Positions 8,451 through 17,323 of a stretch of DNA of 64,000 nucleotides are shown here, one piece after another. The translations under genes and the position numbers were made by a program. The notes beneath the pieces were generated by a model. The model was not told the origin of the DNA and did not search any database. It was given only the letters and a program-made list of their open reading frames with translations. Source of the stretch: Arthrobacter_B citreus (GTDB lineage: Bacteria > Actinomycetota > Actinomycetes > Actinomycetales > Micrococcaceae); the NCBI RefSeq assembly GCF_042429235.1, contig NZ_JBHMBA010000009.1. The stretch is one strand, 5' to 3'. Each line of letters begins with the position of its first letter. Positions within the stretch are counted from its first letter, which is position 1.

Positions 8451-9184
8451 GACTTCACCTCCCGGTACCACTTGCCCAGGGCCAGAACGAGAAACCCAGC
8501 GGTGCAGGCGAAGACGAACACATACAGGCCGGTAAACAGCCAGGGAATACAAAGCAGAAGCGACAGTACGCAGATAACGCCGAAATCCGTGGGCAGCACT
8601 GCCAGTGAATACAGCAGAGAGGAAGAGCGGTTCCCGTCAACCGGCGCTTTCCCGGCTGCACTAAGGCTGCGCCGGAGCTGGTCCATCAGCAGAGTGGAGA
8701 AAAAATGCACGGTCGCAAGTACCTGGAACAGCAGCGGCAGCAGCAGCCACCCGGCGTCGAGGTCATAGAACCGCCACCAACAAACCAGGAAGGCGAGGTG
8801 GATGGAGCCGACCTTGAAGGCATCGACAGTGTGGTCCAGCCACTCCCCCGCCATGGATCCCCTGCCGGTCAGCCGGGAGAGCTGACCGTCCGCGGAATCC
8901 AGGGCGTATCCCAGCACCAGCAGTAGTGACACTGCCAAGGACGTCAAGAAAGTTGGCTGGACGGCAACGATGATTCCGATGCCGCTGAAGGTCGAAAGTG
9001 CGCTGAGCGCTGTCACCTGGTTTGGAGCCAAACCTGCGGTGCAGGCTGCCGCAGCCAGATAACGGCCAAGGCGCCGGTTGACGTAGCGGGAGTATGCAGG
9101 TGCGCCTTTGGCGCTTTTTTGGGCAGTTGAAAGTCCGTCCAGTGCTTCTCGGAATGTTGGCTGCGCCCCAGTTCGCAGTGTCAT
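8441..9184 (-). CDS. CDP-alcohol phosphatidyltransferase family protein
   Basis: 247 residues with about six membrane segments. The family signature D-x2-D-G-x2-A-R-x8-G-x3-D-x3-D is present as DSADGQLSRL followed by GEWLDHTVD near residue 95; the usual Ala before Arg is Ser. The family moves a phosphoalcohol from CDP-alcohol or CDP-diacylglycerol to a second alcohol. Sitting between a glycosyltransferase and a Wzz-like gene, it more likely decorates or primes a polysaccharide lipid intermediate than makes bulk phospholipid. It begins 4 bp after the rhamnosyltransferase-like gene and overlaps the next gene by 10 nt. Confidence 0.87.
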   Translation of the reverse strand: MTLRTGAQPTFREALDGLSTAQKSAKGAPAYSRYVNRRLGRYLAAAACTAGLAPNQVTALSALSTFSGIGIIVAVQPTFLTSLAVSLLLVLGYALDSADGQLSRLTGRGSMAGEWLDHTVDAFKVGSIHLAFLVCWWRFYDLDAGWLLLPLLFQVLATVHFFSTLLMDQLRRSLSAAGKAPVDGNRSSSLLYSLAVLPTDFGVICVLSLLLCIPWLFTGLYVFVFACTAGFLVLALGKWYREVKSWN

Positions 9185-9187
9185 TGA

Positions 9188-10489
9188 CTACCTCGTTCTA
9201 GTTTGGGCGACATCAGTCGCCGGGCGTGATTCTGATCCGGTGGGTATGCGTGCGGACGCGGGAGCAGGTTCCGGCACGACGTCGTGAAGGGGCGCCGGCC
9301 CGTCAGGACCGTGCATCTTCCACCCGGACTGCGGGTTGCGTCTGGCCCGGGGGTTCCTTGTGGTGCTTCCGCTGGCCAGATCTTTCGCGAGCCGCAGGTA
9401 ACCTTCGGCGACGTCGTCCCAGCGGTAGGCGGCCTGCGCCCGCTCCCGGGCGCTGGAGCCCATGGCCCTCGCCCGCCCTTCATCGGCGTCCAATTCTTCG
9501 ATCAGCCCCGTCAGGCGCGCCGGACCGTCGAAGTACCGTCCGGCCTCTGGGCCGAGTACCTCGCGGTTGAAAACGACGTCGTACGCCAGGACCGCGGTTC
9601 CCGAACCCATTGCGCGGAGCAGAGAAGGATTCGTTCCACCGACGGAATGGCCGTGAAGATAGGTCCGGGCGTGGGAATAGAGTTGGCTCAGCAGTTCCTG
9701 GTCCCAGACGCCGCCCAGCAACCGGATTCGGTGGTCCTCTGCGGCCAGGGATTTGATCCGCTCCGTGTACGCTGCGGCGTAAGGCGCGGATCCCACCACC
9801 ACCAAAGGCAGCTGGGCCTTACTGCTCCGGTATCCCTCCAGGATCTGGTCAACATGGTTTTCCGGTTCGAACCGGGCCACGACTAAGTGGAAGCCGTCCG
9901 GGACCAGCCCCGCGGCGCCCAGCTTGTCGAGGGCTCCGTTGCCTTTTTCCGGCGCCCCGTAAACCAGGAGCCGGGTGTCGACATCGAACTCGCTGCGGTA
10001 GTAGCTGGCAATACCTGCCGCATCGGCGATGAGCGCATCCGCTCCGCGGACGGATGCCTGTTCCGCCCAGCGGTAGTAGCTTCGGCCTTTGCCGCCCCAC
10101 TTGGATCTTTTCCACTCCAGCCCGTCCACGTGAACCGCCACACCCGTGGCGGAGCGGCGCAACAGCGGCAGAAACGGTGCATTGGCGGCGTTGAACAGAA
10201 AAGCCGCATCGAACTTGGGCCCACGGAGCATGTGCATGGCGGACAGGGCCGTATGGCTGAGCGTCTCACCTGTTTTCAGCCGAAGCGCCGGCAGGTGCAC
10301 CAGTTTCATACCGAGGTGGCGGGGAGGGCGTTCGTCATTATGCGGACGGCAATAGACGGTGACATCCACTCCCCGCTCCACCAACCGGGAGCCGATTTCT
10401 TCAATGGCCGTCTCGAACCCTCCATAGTGCGCTGGCACGCCGCGCGTGCCGACCATGGCCACCCGGAGCTGGCTGTGTTGGGTACTCAT
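9188..10489 (-). CDS. GT4 glycosyltransferase with DUF1972 N-terminus (rhamnosyltransferase-like)
   Basis: 433 residues. The opening motif VAMVGTRGVPAHYGGFET (residues 10-27) is diagnostic of the DUF1972 group, which includes beta-1,4-rhamnosyltransferases of streptococcal capsule loci. The C-terminal GT4 donor domain runs through VARFEPENHVDQILEGY and GGTNPSLLRAMGSGTAVLAY. The last 50 residues are charged and proline-rich and look disordered. Rhamnose transfer is an inference from the family; no dTDP-rhamnose synthesis genes are in the window. It lies 56 bp downstream of the giant PKD gene and is tightly spaced with the genes after it. Confidence 0.86.
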   Translation of the reverse strand: MSTQHSQLRVAMVGTRGVPAHYGGFETAIEEIGSRLVERGVDVTVYCRPHNDERPPRHLGMKLVHLPALRLKTGETLSHTALSAMHMLRGPKFDAAFLFNAANAPFLPLLRRSATGVAVHVDGLEWKRSKWGGKGRSYYRWAEQASVRGADALIADAAGIASYYRSEFDVDTRLLVYGAPEKGNGALDKLGAAGLVPDGFHLVVARFEPENHVDQILEGYRSSKAQLPLVVVGSAPYAAAYTERIKSLAAEDHRIRLLGGVWDQELLSQLYSHARTYLHGHSVGGTNPSLLRAMGSGTAVLAYDVVFNREVLGPEAGRYFDGPARLTGLIEELDADEGRARAMGSSARERAQAAYRWDDVAEGYLRLAKDLASGSTTRNPRARRNPQSGWKMHGPDGPAPLHDVVPEPAPASARIPTGSESRPATDVAQTRTR

Positions 10490-10545
10490 GTTGCTGTTCC
10501 TTCTTTCGGAGGGTCAGGGTTAGTGAGGGGGGAAATGAACCGGAA

Positions 10546-13500
10546 TCAGGGGCGCGGCTGGCCGGCCCAAAGGTTGTCCGAGAATCCGGAGACCGGAGCG
10601 TTCGTGGACGACCCCGAGAGGTAACCCCCCAGGCCGATCCGGCCGGGGGCCTGCAGCGCCGCTGTGGAGTCGGTCGTGGAGAGCTGCCACTGCGCTGGTT
10701 CGGCCTGACCCGTCTTCCACACCTTGGCCCGCAGTGTTGTGGGTGAGGTGCCGACGGCCTGAACGCGTACCGTCAGCCGGTCACCGGGCCGGTAGGTCAA
10801 CCCGGTAATGGTGGTTTGCGGGACCAGATAAACATCGCCCCGGTTTAGGCTCACTCCCACGGTGCCGTTGGACATGTACCGGACTTTTGCTGAGTAATTG
10901 CCCTTTCCAGCGATGTCGCGTGCATAGACCGATTGGTAGACGCCGCCGCCTGTGGGTGCTTTGTCCAGGCCCATCTCCACCTGCACTTCTGTGTCCGCTG
11001 CGTTGACGCTGGACAGGTAAACGGTGAGGCCTGCACCTGCCGTACCGAGACGAAGGCGGCCCAATCCGTCTGCGACGGTGAAGTTCGCAGTCGAACCGAC
11101 GTGGGTGTACGCGCCGCCCTGCTCCGCCGTCATCCAGCCGATGATCGAGGTTCGCCCGAAGGAATCCTGGGCATAGACCATCGGTACAGGGCTCGCTGTC
11201 CGGATTTGGCCGGTCTGCGTAGCGGTGGCGCCGTTGGAATCCGTGACGGTCAGCGTCACGGTGTATGTTCCGACACGGGTGTAGGTGTGCGCCGCGGTCC
11301 TGCCGGTGCCGGAAGAACCATCACCGAACGACCAGGCATAGCTTGCCGGTGCCCCCTCCACGTCCGTTGAGCCGGAGGCATCGAACGATACCGAGAGCTC
11401 GGATACAACAGAGGTGAAAGCAGCAACGGGAGCGGCATTGACGGCCCGAATACTCTGGGTTACGGATGCCGTGGCGCCGTTGGCAGCGGTTACTGTCAGC
11501 CGCACTGCGTAGTCCCCGTCAACGGCGTAAAGCCTTGTGGGGGCAATGCCCGTCCCGCTGGTTCCATCCCCGAAGTCCCAGGAATAGGTGGCTCCGGTTC
11601 CTGCATCCTCTGCCGAGAATCCGGCTGACCGTCCGTTGAGGCTGGAGTTGAATGCAGCCACCGGCGCAGGATTGCTGACCGGGATGGTTTGTGAGACGGA
11701 ATCGCTCAAACCGGTGCTGTCTGTGACTGTCAGCGTGACGGTGTACTGCCCGCCCGTGGCATAGTCGTGGACCGGGTTGCGTCCGGCCCCTGTGGAACCG
11801 TCCCCGAAGTCCCAGGCGTAGGTGATGATGCTGCCGGTGCCGGCGCTGGTCTTCGAGGCGTCGAAACTGGCCCGAAGCGCACTGACGGATGACGTGAAGG
11901 CTGCCGTGGGGCCGGTGGGGGCCGGCGCCTGCGGACTGGCTGTGGCCGTTGCTGTGCTCGCAGCTCCGCGGTTATCCACGACAGTCAGCGTGACGAGGTA
12001 GTCCCCTGCGGCTGCGTAAACGTGGGTTGGATTAACTCCGGTGCCGGTGGTGCCGTCGCCGAAGTTCCAGGCGTAGGAACTGATGGTCCCGTCCGGGTCA
12101 GTGGAGGCTGCGGCATCAAAGATGACAGCAAGATCCCGGACCTGGGTGGAGAATGACGCGGTTGGCGTCACGTTTGTGCGGTCAACCGTTAGGTCGGTCT
12201 GGACGGTTGCTTTGGCGCCCAGGTTGTCTGTGACGGTCAACGTGACAGTGTAGGTTCCCGGCGCCCGGTAGGTGTGGCCCGAGGTGGCGCCGCTGCCGGT
12301 GGTGCCGTCGCCGAAGTCCCAGGCATAAGAGCTGATGTCTCCGTCAACATCTCCGGAAGCGGCAGCGTCGAACGTGGCGTCCAGCCCCGAAGCCGAGGAT
12401 TCGAACTGTGCTGTGGGAGCGGCATTGACCATCGTCACGGTTTGTGTGGTGGTTCCTTCACCGTCCCTGTTGTCAGTGACGACCAGCCGGACCGTGTAGC
12501 TGCCGGCTGCGGCGTAGGTGTGCGCTGCCGTGGCCCCGGTGCCGGTGGTGCCGTCGCCGAAGTCCCACCGATAGCCTGTGATTTGTCCATCGCTGTCGGC
12601 AGACGTTCCTGCATCAAAGGTCGCTGCCAGTCCCTGCGCAGTGGCTGTGAAGGCCGCTTCGGGCAGGGCATTTGCTCCGCTCGTGACGACGGTTGCCGTA
12701 GCCGTGGCCTTGGCCCCCGCGTCGTCGGTCACGGTGAGGGTGACAACGTGCTCACCCGACTCCTCAAATGCATGTTGAACCCGTTCCCCCTCGGCGGTGA
12801 CACCGTTGCCCAAGTCCCACTGATAGGAAACGATCCGGCCGTCCGAGTCGGTGCTTCCTTCTCCTGACAGCACCACATTTGCACCCTCAGCAATGAAGGT
12901 GATCTTCGCAACAGGAGCTGCGTTGGCCAACTCGCTGGCGTTGTAGTGGGCGCGGATGCGATCCTCGGTGAGGGCTGTGCCATACACGGCAGCTTCGTCG
13001 ATGGTTCCGCGGAAGAAGGGGCTCGAGGCACCGCCCCAGGTCCGGTCACCGCCAATACGCCAGAACCCTGTATACGGCTCCGCTCCAGTTTGCGGGTTGG
13101 TACCCGCCAGCACGCCGTCCACGTAGAGCTTCATTCCCTCCGCTGACTGTGTGGCTACCACATGGTGCCACCGGTTGTTGTTGTAGGAATCAGCGGTGAT
13201 GATCGTGTTTTCGGATCCGGTGTAGGTGCCGAACGTCAGCTTTCCGTCATCCCGCATATACACGTGCCGGTCGTAGCTGCTGGACAGCCCGGTGTTGGAG
13301 TTGCCGAATCCGATGATCTTCCCGCCCACGTTCGTGTCGGTCTTGAACCAGGCCTCGGTGCTGTACACCGACGGGTTATTGGCCGATGCCCCGGCAGCTG
13401 CTATGCCGTCCGAGCCGTTGAAGGCAAAGGTGCCGCTCCCTCCGACTCCGCCGGAGGTGTTCCTCGTGACTCCCCCGGAGACCAGGGCATCGTTCATGGA

Positions 13501-16038
13501 CAGGCTGGTGTCCAGGGCTGTTGCCGTTCCGCTGTCATTGAGTCGCCAGAAGATCTGGGGCGAGTCACTGTAGACGGATTTCCCGTAGCTGTCGGTGGGG
13601 ACGGCGGGGATTCTCGGGCTGCGGCCGCTGGCGGTGTAATGATCGGCCACCCGCTGCGCAGTCAGCGCGGTCGGGTAGACGGCAACTTCATCAATGTTGC
13701 CGGTGAAGCTGCTCGTGGCGGGCTGGCCGGGCCAACCGCCGATGTTGTCGCCGCCGATCCGCCAGTATCCGTCGTATTCCTGTCCCGTGGTGTTGTCAGT
13801 CCTAAAGGCAGTGCGGACCCCGTCGATGTACAGTGTCATGCCGGCGGAGCTCATGGTGGCGGTGACATGGTGCCATTCGCCGTCATTGTACGACTTGGCA
13901 GAGTTGACCGTTACCGTCCGGCCCGGGTAGGCACCGAACCAAATCCGGCCCGAGTTGTCCATATAGATGCTGCGGTCGTGTGAGGACGAATTGCCCGTCC
14001 GCTGGTTGCCGAAGCCCAGGATTTTTCCACCTGTGGTGGTTGTTGTCTGGAACCAGGCTTCAGCCGTGAAGGTGTCCATGCCGGGGGTGAGCGCCCGGTT
14101 CGCTATGGAGGCTGTGGTGCTGCCGTCAAAGCGTGAGGCCGCGTTATTGGGCAGGGCGCCTGTGGCGCCGCGGGTGATGCCGGCCCCCAAATCGCCGTCG
14201 TCGTAACCCACGTGGTTGTAGGCAATGCTGCCCGCCTGCTCGTCCAGGGGGTAGTACAACAGAGCGCCGTCTTCTTTGACCATCCGTGAATAGGCCGAGG
14301 GGGTGGAGTTGGAGACCGTCACCGGATCTGAGCGCGGGCTGATGTACTCATTTCCGGAGGCATCCTTAACCCGGATGCGGTAGGTGTGCGTGGCCCCGGG
14401 TGTGCGGCCCGTATCGGTGAACCCCAGGGCCTGACCCTTCCACCACACGGAGCGTGCGTCCACTGAGCCGATGGCAGTGAGGCTGTTATCCCGCAGCACT
14501 TCGTAGGTGAGGACGGCGTCGTCGTAATCCCAAGTGTTGGGCCACGCCACGCGGACGGTACCTGCGGTCGTTGAGAGGGGTGAGGGTTTGAGCGCAGCCG
14601 AGTATACGGGCGCCACCTTGTTGGGAGCGATTGACCTTTTGGCGAAGACGGCAAGTCCCTGCTGGGCTTTACCGTTGACGGTAGTGAATTCGCCGCCCTC
14701 AACCAGATAATTGTCGTTGTTGTCCAGCGCCCATCCACCCTGGAACTGTCCGGTGAAGAAGCCGGTGTTGATCGAGGGGTACCAATGCAGCAGCGAGGGC
14801 ACCGGCTGCCCGGAGTACTTGCTGTTGCTGCCCGGAGGCGCCTGGTCAGTGCCGGTTGCATAGATGGTTTCCGCCAGGCTCCGCCGCCAAGTTTGAGGAC
14901 TTGTTTCGGGGAATTCGCCCAGCGACGAGCAGTCATGGGCGTGTGAAACGCTGTAGAGCACTTCGCCCATGACGGCCACGTCCGTGGATGCTCCGTAGCA
15001 GTTGTCCAGCCAGACAAGGTCGCCGGTCCAGAAATTCGCGGCGAAGCGGCCGTCGAACCAGTGACCGCCCATGCCGTTGGCCGATGCGTAGATGACGCCG
15101 TCCTTCTCGATCATCTGAGTAACCCAGGAGGTATTCTTAGTCGTGCCCTGCATCTGCGACTGGGGGATGGGTGTGCTGGTCCACAGCTGGCTCTCGCCGG
15201 ATGTTCCGTCCACGGCGCCTATGCCAATCTGCAGGGAGCCGTTAAGCGTTTGGAACCGGCCACCAAGCACGACCCGGCTGTTGTCAGCGGACGCCACGAT
15301 GCCGTGCACAATGTCGTCTGCCTGCGGCGCCCACGGCAGCAGGGCTCCGGTGGAACGGTTGAAGGCAGCGGCATTGCCGCGCGGCTGATTTCCGGCCTGC
15401 TTGAATGATCCACCAACGTAAAGGGTGGTTGCGGTGGTGTAGACCGTTTGAACGCTGCCGGCAATGCTGACGCTGAAGGGCTGGAGCGCTCCGGATGATG
15501 CGGAGAAGATAGCCAGCTTGCTGCGGGGCTGACCACCCACAGTGGTGAAGCTGCCCCCGACAATGATCTGTGAGTTGTCTGGACTCATTTCCACCTCCAA
15601 TGCCTGCGCATTGAGGTTCGGGTTCCACGGCAGGATCTTCCCGGTGGAGATTTCAAAAGCCATGGCGTTGTTGCGCACCACTTCCCCGGCGCCTCCCTCG
15701 GGAACACCTGAGGGACGCGCTCTGGTGAAGCTGCCCACGGCGTAGGCTACGTTTCCATTGACCGCGGTGCTCCAGACAACGCCGTTGATCTGCGGAGTGG
15801 TGAGAAGATCAGCGCTGAGGGTCTCGGGGTGCTCCCTCTCCAAGGCCGCCTCCGGCGTGGCAGCGTCAGAGACTGCTCCCGGCTGCACAACCGTTGCGGG
15901 AAGTGGCGTGGCTTGGGCCGGAGCCACTACCAGGCTCGTTAGCAGGGACGCCGCCCCCAGAACTGCCAGAAATTTGGTGAGACTTTTTCTGCTGGCTGCT
16001 TCCCCCCGAGAAGACTCCGCCCAATTTCCTTTACGCAT
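10546..16038 (-). CDS. Giant secreted beta-propeller/FN3/LamG/PKD protein
   Basis: About 1830 residues from ATG 16038. I prefer this start over upstream in-frame codons because AAGGGAG precedes it and it gives a clean signal peptide (KFLAVLGAASLLTSLVVAPAQA). Approximate order: residues 80-470, a delta-60/PQQ-like propeller with repeated VGGSFTTVGGQPR-type blades; 476-576, fibronectin III; 583-806 and 813-1033, two LamG-like lectin folds (EAWFQT, WHHV, LYVDGV); 1038-1616, seven PKD domains (WDFGDGTTGTG cores; the first is degenerate, WDLGNG); 1620-1830, the module shared with the beta-helix protein. There is no sortase motif or C-terminal anchor, so it is probably released or held by carbohydrate binding. 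It overlaps the flippase stop by 8 nt, placing it inside the polysaccharide operon. Confidence 0.9.
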   Translation of the reverse strand: MRKGNWAESSRGEAASRKSLTKFLAVLGAASLLTSLVVAPAQATPLPATVVQPGAVSDAATPEAALEREHPETLSADLLTTPQINGVVWSTAVNGNVAYAVGSFTRARPSGVPEGGAGEVVRNNAMAFEISTGKILPWNPNLNAQALEVEMSPDNSQIIVGGSFTTVGGQPRSKLAIFSASSGALQPFSVSIAGSVQTVYTTATTLYVGGSFKQAGNQPRGNAAAFNRSTGALLPWAPQADDIVHGIVASADNSRVVLGGRFQTLNGSLQIGIGAVDGTSGESQLWTSTPIPQSQMQGTTKNTSWVTQMIEKDGVIYASANGMGGHWFDGRFAANFWTGDLVWLDNCYGASTDVAVMGEVLYSVSHAHDCSSLGEFPETSPQTWRRSLAETIYATGTDQAPPGSNSKYSGQPVPSLLHWYPSINTGFFTGQFQGGWALDNNDNYLVEGGEFTTVNGKAQQGLAVFAKRSIAPNKVAPVYSAALKPSPLSTTAGTVRVAWPNTWDYDDAVLTYEVLRDNSLTAIGSVDARSVWWKGQALGFTDTGRTPGATHTYRIRVKDASGNEYISPRSDPVTVSNSTPSAYSRMVKEDGALLYYPLDEQAGSIAYNHVGYDDGDLGAGITRGATGALPNNAASRFDGSTTASIANRALTPGMDTFTAEAWFQTTTTTGGKILGFGNQRTGNSSSHDRSIYMDNSGRIWFGAYPGRTVTVNSAKSYNDGEWHHVTATMSSAGMTLYIDGVRTAFRTDNTTGQEYDGYWRIGGDNIGGWPGQPATSSFTGNIDEVAVYPTALTAQRVADHYTASGRSPRIPAVPTDSYGKSVYSDSPQIFWRLNDSGTATALDTSLSMNDALVSGGVTRNTSGGVGGSGTFAFNGSDGIAAAGASANNPSVYSTEAWFKTDTNVGGKIIGFGNSNTGLSSSYDRHVYMRDDGKLTFGTYTGSENTIITADSYNNNRWHHVVATQSAEGMKLYVDGVLAGTNPQTGAEPYTGFWRIGGDRTWGGASSPFFRGTIDEAAVYGTALTEDRIRAHYNASELANAAPVAKITFIAEGANVVLSGEGSTDSDGRIVSYQWDLGNGVTAEGERVQHAFEESGEHVVTLTVTDDAGAKATATATVVTSGANALPEAAFTATAQGLAATFDAGTSADSDGQITGYRWDFGDGTTGTGATAAHTYAAAGSYTVRLVVTDNRDGEGTTTQTVTMVNAAPTAQFESSASGLDATFDAAASGDVDGDISSYAWDFGDGTTGSGATSGHTYRAPGTYTVTLTVTDNLGAKATVQTDLTVDRTNVTPTASFSTQVRDLAVIFDAAASTDPDGTISSYAWNFGDGTTGTGVNPTHVYAAAGDYLVTLTVVDNRGAASTATATASPQAPAPTGPTAAFTSSVSALRASFDASKTSAGTGSIITYAWDFGDGSTGAGRNPVHDYATGGQYTVTLTVTDSTGLSDSVSQTIPVSNPAPVAAFNSSLNGRSAGFSAEDAGTGATYSWDFGDGTSGTGIAPTRLYAVDGDYAVRLTVTAANGATASVTQSIRAVNAAPVAAFTSVVSELSVSFDASGSTDVEGAPASYAWSFGDGSSGTGRTAAHTYTRVGTYTVTLTVTDSNGATATQTGQIRTASPVPMVYAQDSFGRTSIIGWMTAEQGGAYTHVGSTANFTVADGLGRLRLGTAGAGLTVYLSSVNAADTEVQVEMGLDKAPTGGGVYQSVYARDIAGKGNYSAKVRYMSNGTVGVSLNRGDVYLVPQTTITGLTYRPGDRLTVRVQAVGTSPTTLRAKVWKTGQAEPAQWQLSTTDSTAALQAPGRIGLGGYLSGSSTNAPVSGFSDNLWAGQPRP
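11190..12925 (-). repeat. Seven tandem PKD-domain coding repeats
   Basis: Each unit is about 240-250 nt. The codons for the WDFGDGTTGTG core are nearly identical between several units; an identical stretch longer than 20 nt recurs near 12042, 12295 and 12540. Unit number could vary by in-frame recombination. Confidence 0.85.
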
Positions 16039-17323
16039 TCTTTTCCAGCTCCCTTTCATGGGGCGTGGTGCTGACGATTGTGTTTTTTGTTTCTGTGGTT
16101 CGCAGCGGGACCAGGAGAATCTGCCGGATGGCAAGCCCTCCCAGCGCCGCCCCGGAGGCTGCAGCCAAAGGAGCCAGAGCAGCATTTGCGGTGAAATGGA
16201 CGATTAAGACGACGGCGCCCAGGGACACCACCGTGTCGGCGGATCGGATGAGGAAGATCCGTGAAGGGTTGGACCTCACGGCTGCCAGGACCCCGTACGG
16301 GGTGGCGGCGGAAACTGCTGCGGTGTAGGTCAACCAACCGGCCACCGCAGTCAGTTCAGGCAGGCTGCCGAGCAGGAGCGGCGCGGCTGTGGGCAACGCA
16401 AGCACGGCCACGGCGGTACAAACCGCAGTCATGCACAGCAGGGCCAGCACACCGCGGTCCGCTCGCCGGAGCAACTGTTCCAGGGGGACGGTGCGGGCGC
16501 GGGCAAAGGAGGCGAAAAGGTACGAGGAGATGCCTCCCACCACCAGCATTGCGGGCGCCGCGTACACCCGGGCGAGCTCCAGTGCCCCGCTCGCCTCGAA
16601 GGCAACCAGCATGACCACTGCACTTCGCAGGGCGGTCAGCAGGGCTGGGCGAAGGGCCTGCTGTGCCGCGCGCCAGCTGCCGTAGGATGCGACTGCCCGC
16701 CACTGCGCACCGCGCAGACTGACCAGGAAACGTTCGGCGGTGGGAAGCGCAACCACTCCGGCCACCATGCCGGCGGCCTGGCCGAAGGCGATGGCAGCCA
16801 GGAATGCCGTCACCGTCAGTTCCGTCTGCTGCCCCACCACCAGTAGGAGAAGGAGAGCTGCCGCTATGACTGTCAGATCCATCAGCACGATTCGTTGGAA
16901 AAGCAGGCACGCCATATGCAGGCGCCGGAGCACGTCCTCCAACAAATAGGCTGCAATAGCGAGACCGAGCAGGAGGGCCTGCATCGGGTCGACCAGGCCC
17001 AAGGCCCAAACCGCCAGCGGCACAGCGACGGCACACCCGGCAGACAACAGGAACAACCACAGTTGGAGTCCTGCGCGCAGCGAGTTCAACTGGCGGTCCA
17101 GCACAGTCAGGGAATCACCGACAAACCCGCTGGTAGTTGCCGCCGAGAGCACAAGCAATCCATAGAGCAGGCTCAGCAGGCCAAGGCTTCCCAAGTCCAG
17201 CGAGCGGGCCGCGACAGCGAGTATCAGGAAGCTGCCCAGGGCCTGGCTCGCCTGGGCTCCCACAGCCCCGACGACTGCACCGTAACGGGTGGCGCCGCGG
17301 GAAAGGGTGGCACTGCGGGTCAT
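16031..17323 (-). CDS. Wzx-like polysaccharide flippase (MOP superfamily)
   Basis: 430 residues made of twelve or so hydrophobic segments with short polar loops. The N-terminus (ATRYGAVVGAVGAQASQALGS) and the mid-protein pattern resemble oligosaccharide flippases. It should translocate undecaprenyl-linked repeat units for the Wzy-like protein encoded downstream. The start overlaps the lipoprotein stop by 4 nt, and the giant PKD gene begins inside its last codons. Sequence identity in this family is low, so the call rests on topology and context. Confidence 0.78.
   Translation of the reverse strand: MTRSATLSRGATRYGAVVGAVGAQASQALGSFLILAVAARSLDLGSLGLLSLLYGLLVLSAATTSGFVGDSLTVLDRQLNSLRAGLQLWLFLLSAGCAVAVPLAVWALGLVDPMQALLLGLAIAAYLLEDVLRRLHMACLLFQRIVLMDLTVIAAALLLLLVVGQQTELTVTAFLAAIAFGQAAGMVAGVVALPTAERFLVSLRGAQWRAVASYGSWRAAQQALRPALLTALRSAVVMLVAFEASGALELARVYAAPAMLVVGGISSYLFASFARARTVPLEQLLRRADRGVLALLCMTAVCTAVAVLALPTAAPLLLGSLPELTAVAGWLTYTAAVSAATPYGVLAAVRSNPSRIFLIRSADTVVSLGAVVLIVHFTANAALAPLAAASGAALGGLAIRQILLVPLRTTETKNTIVSTTPHERELEKNA

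Noticed and set aside
11190..12925. Regularly spaced repeats resembling a CRISPR array
   Set aside because: Period is about 245 nt and units encode PKD domains; no short direct repeat with unique spacers and no cas genes.
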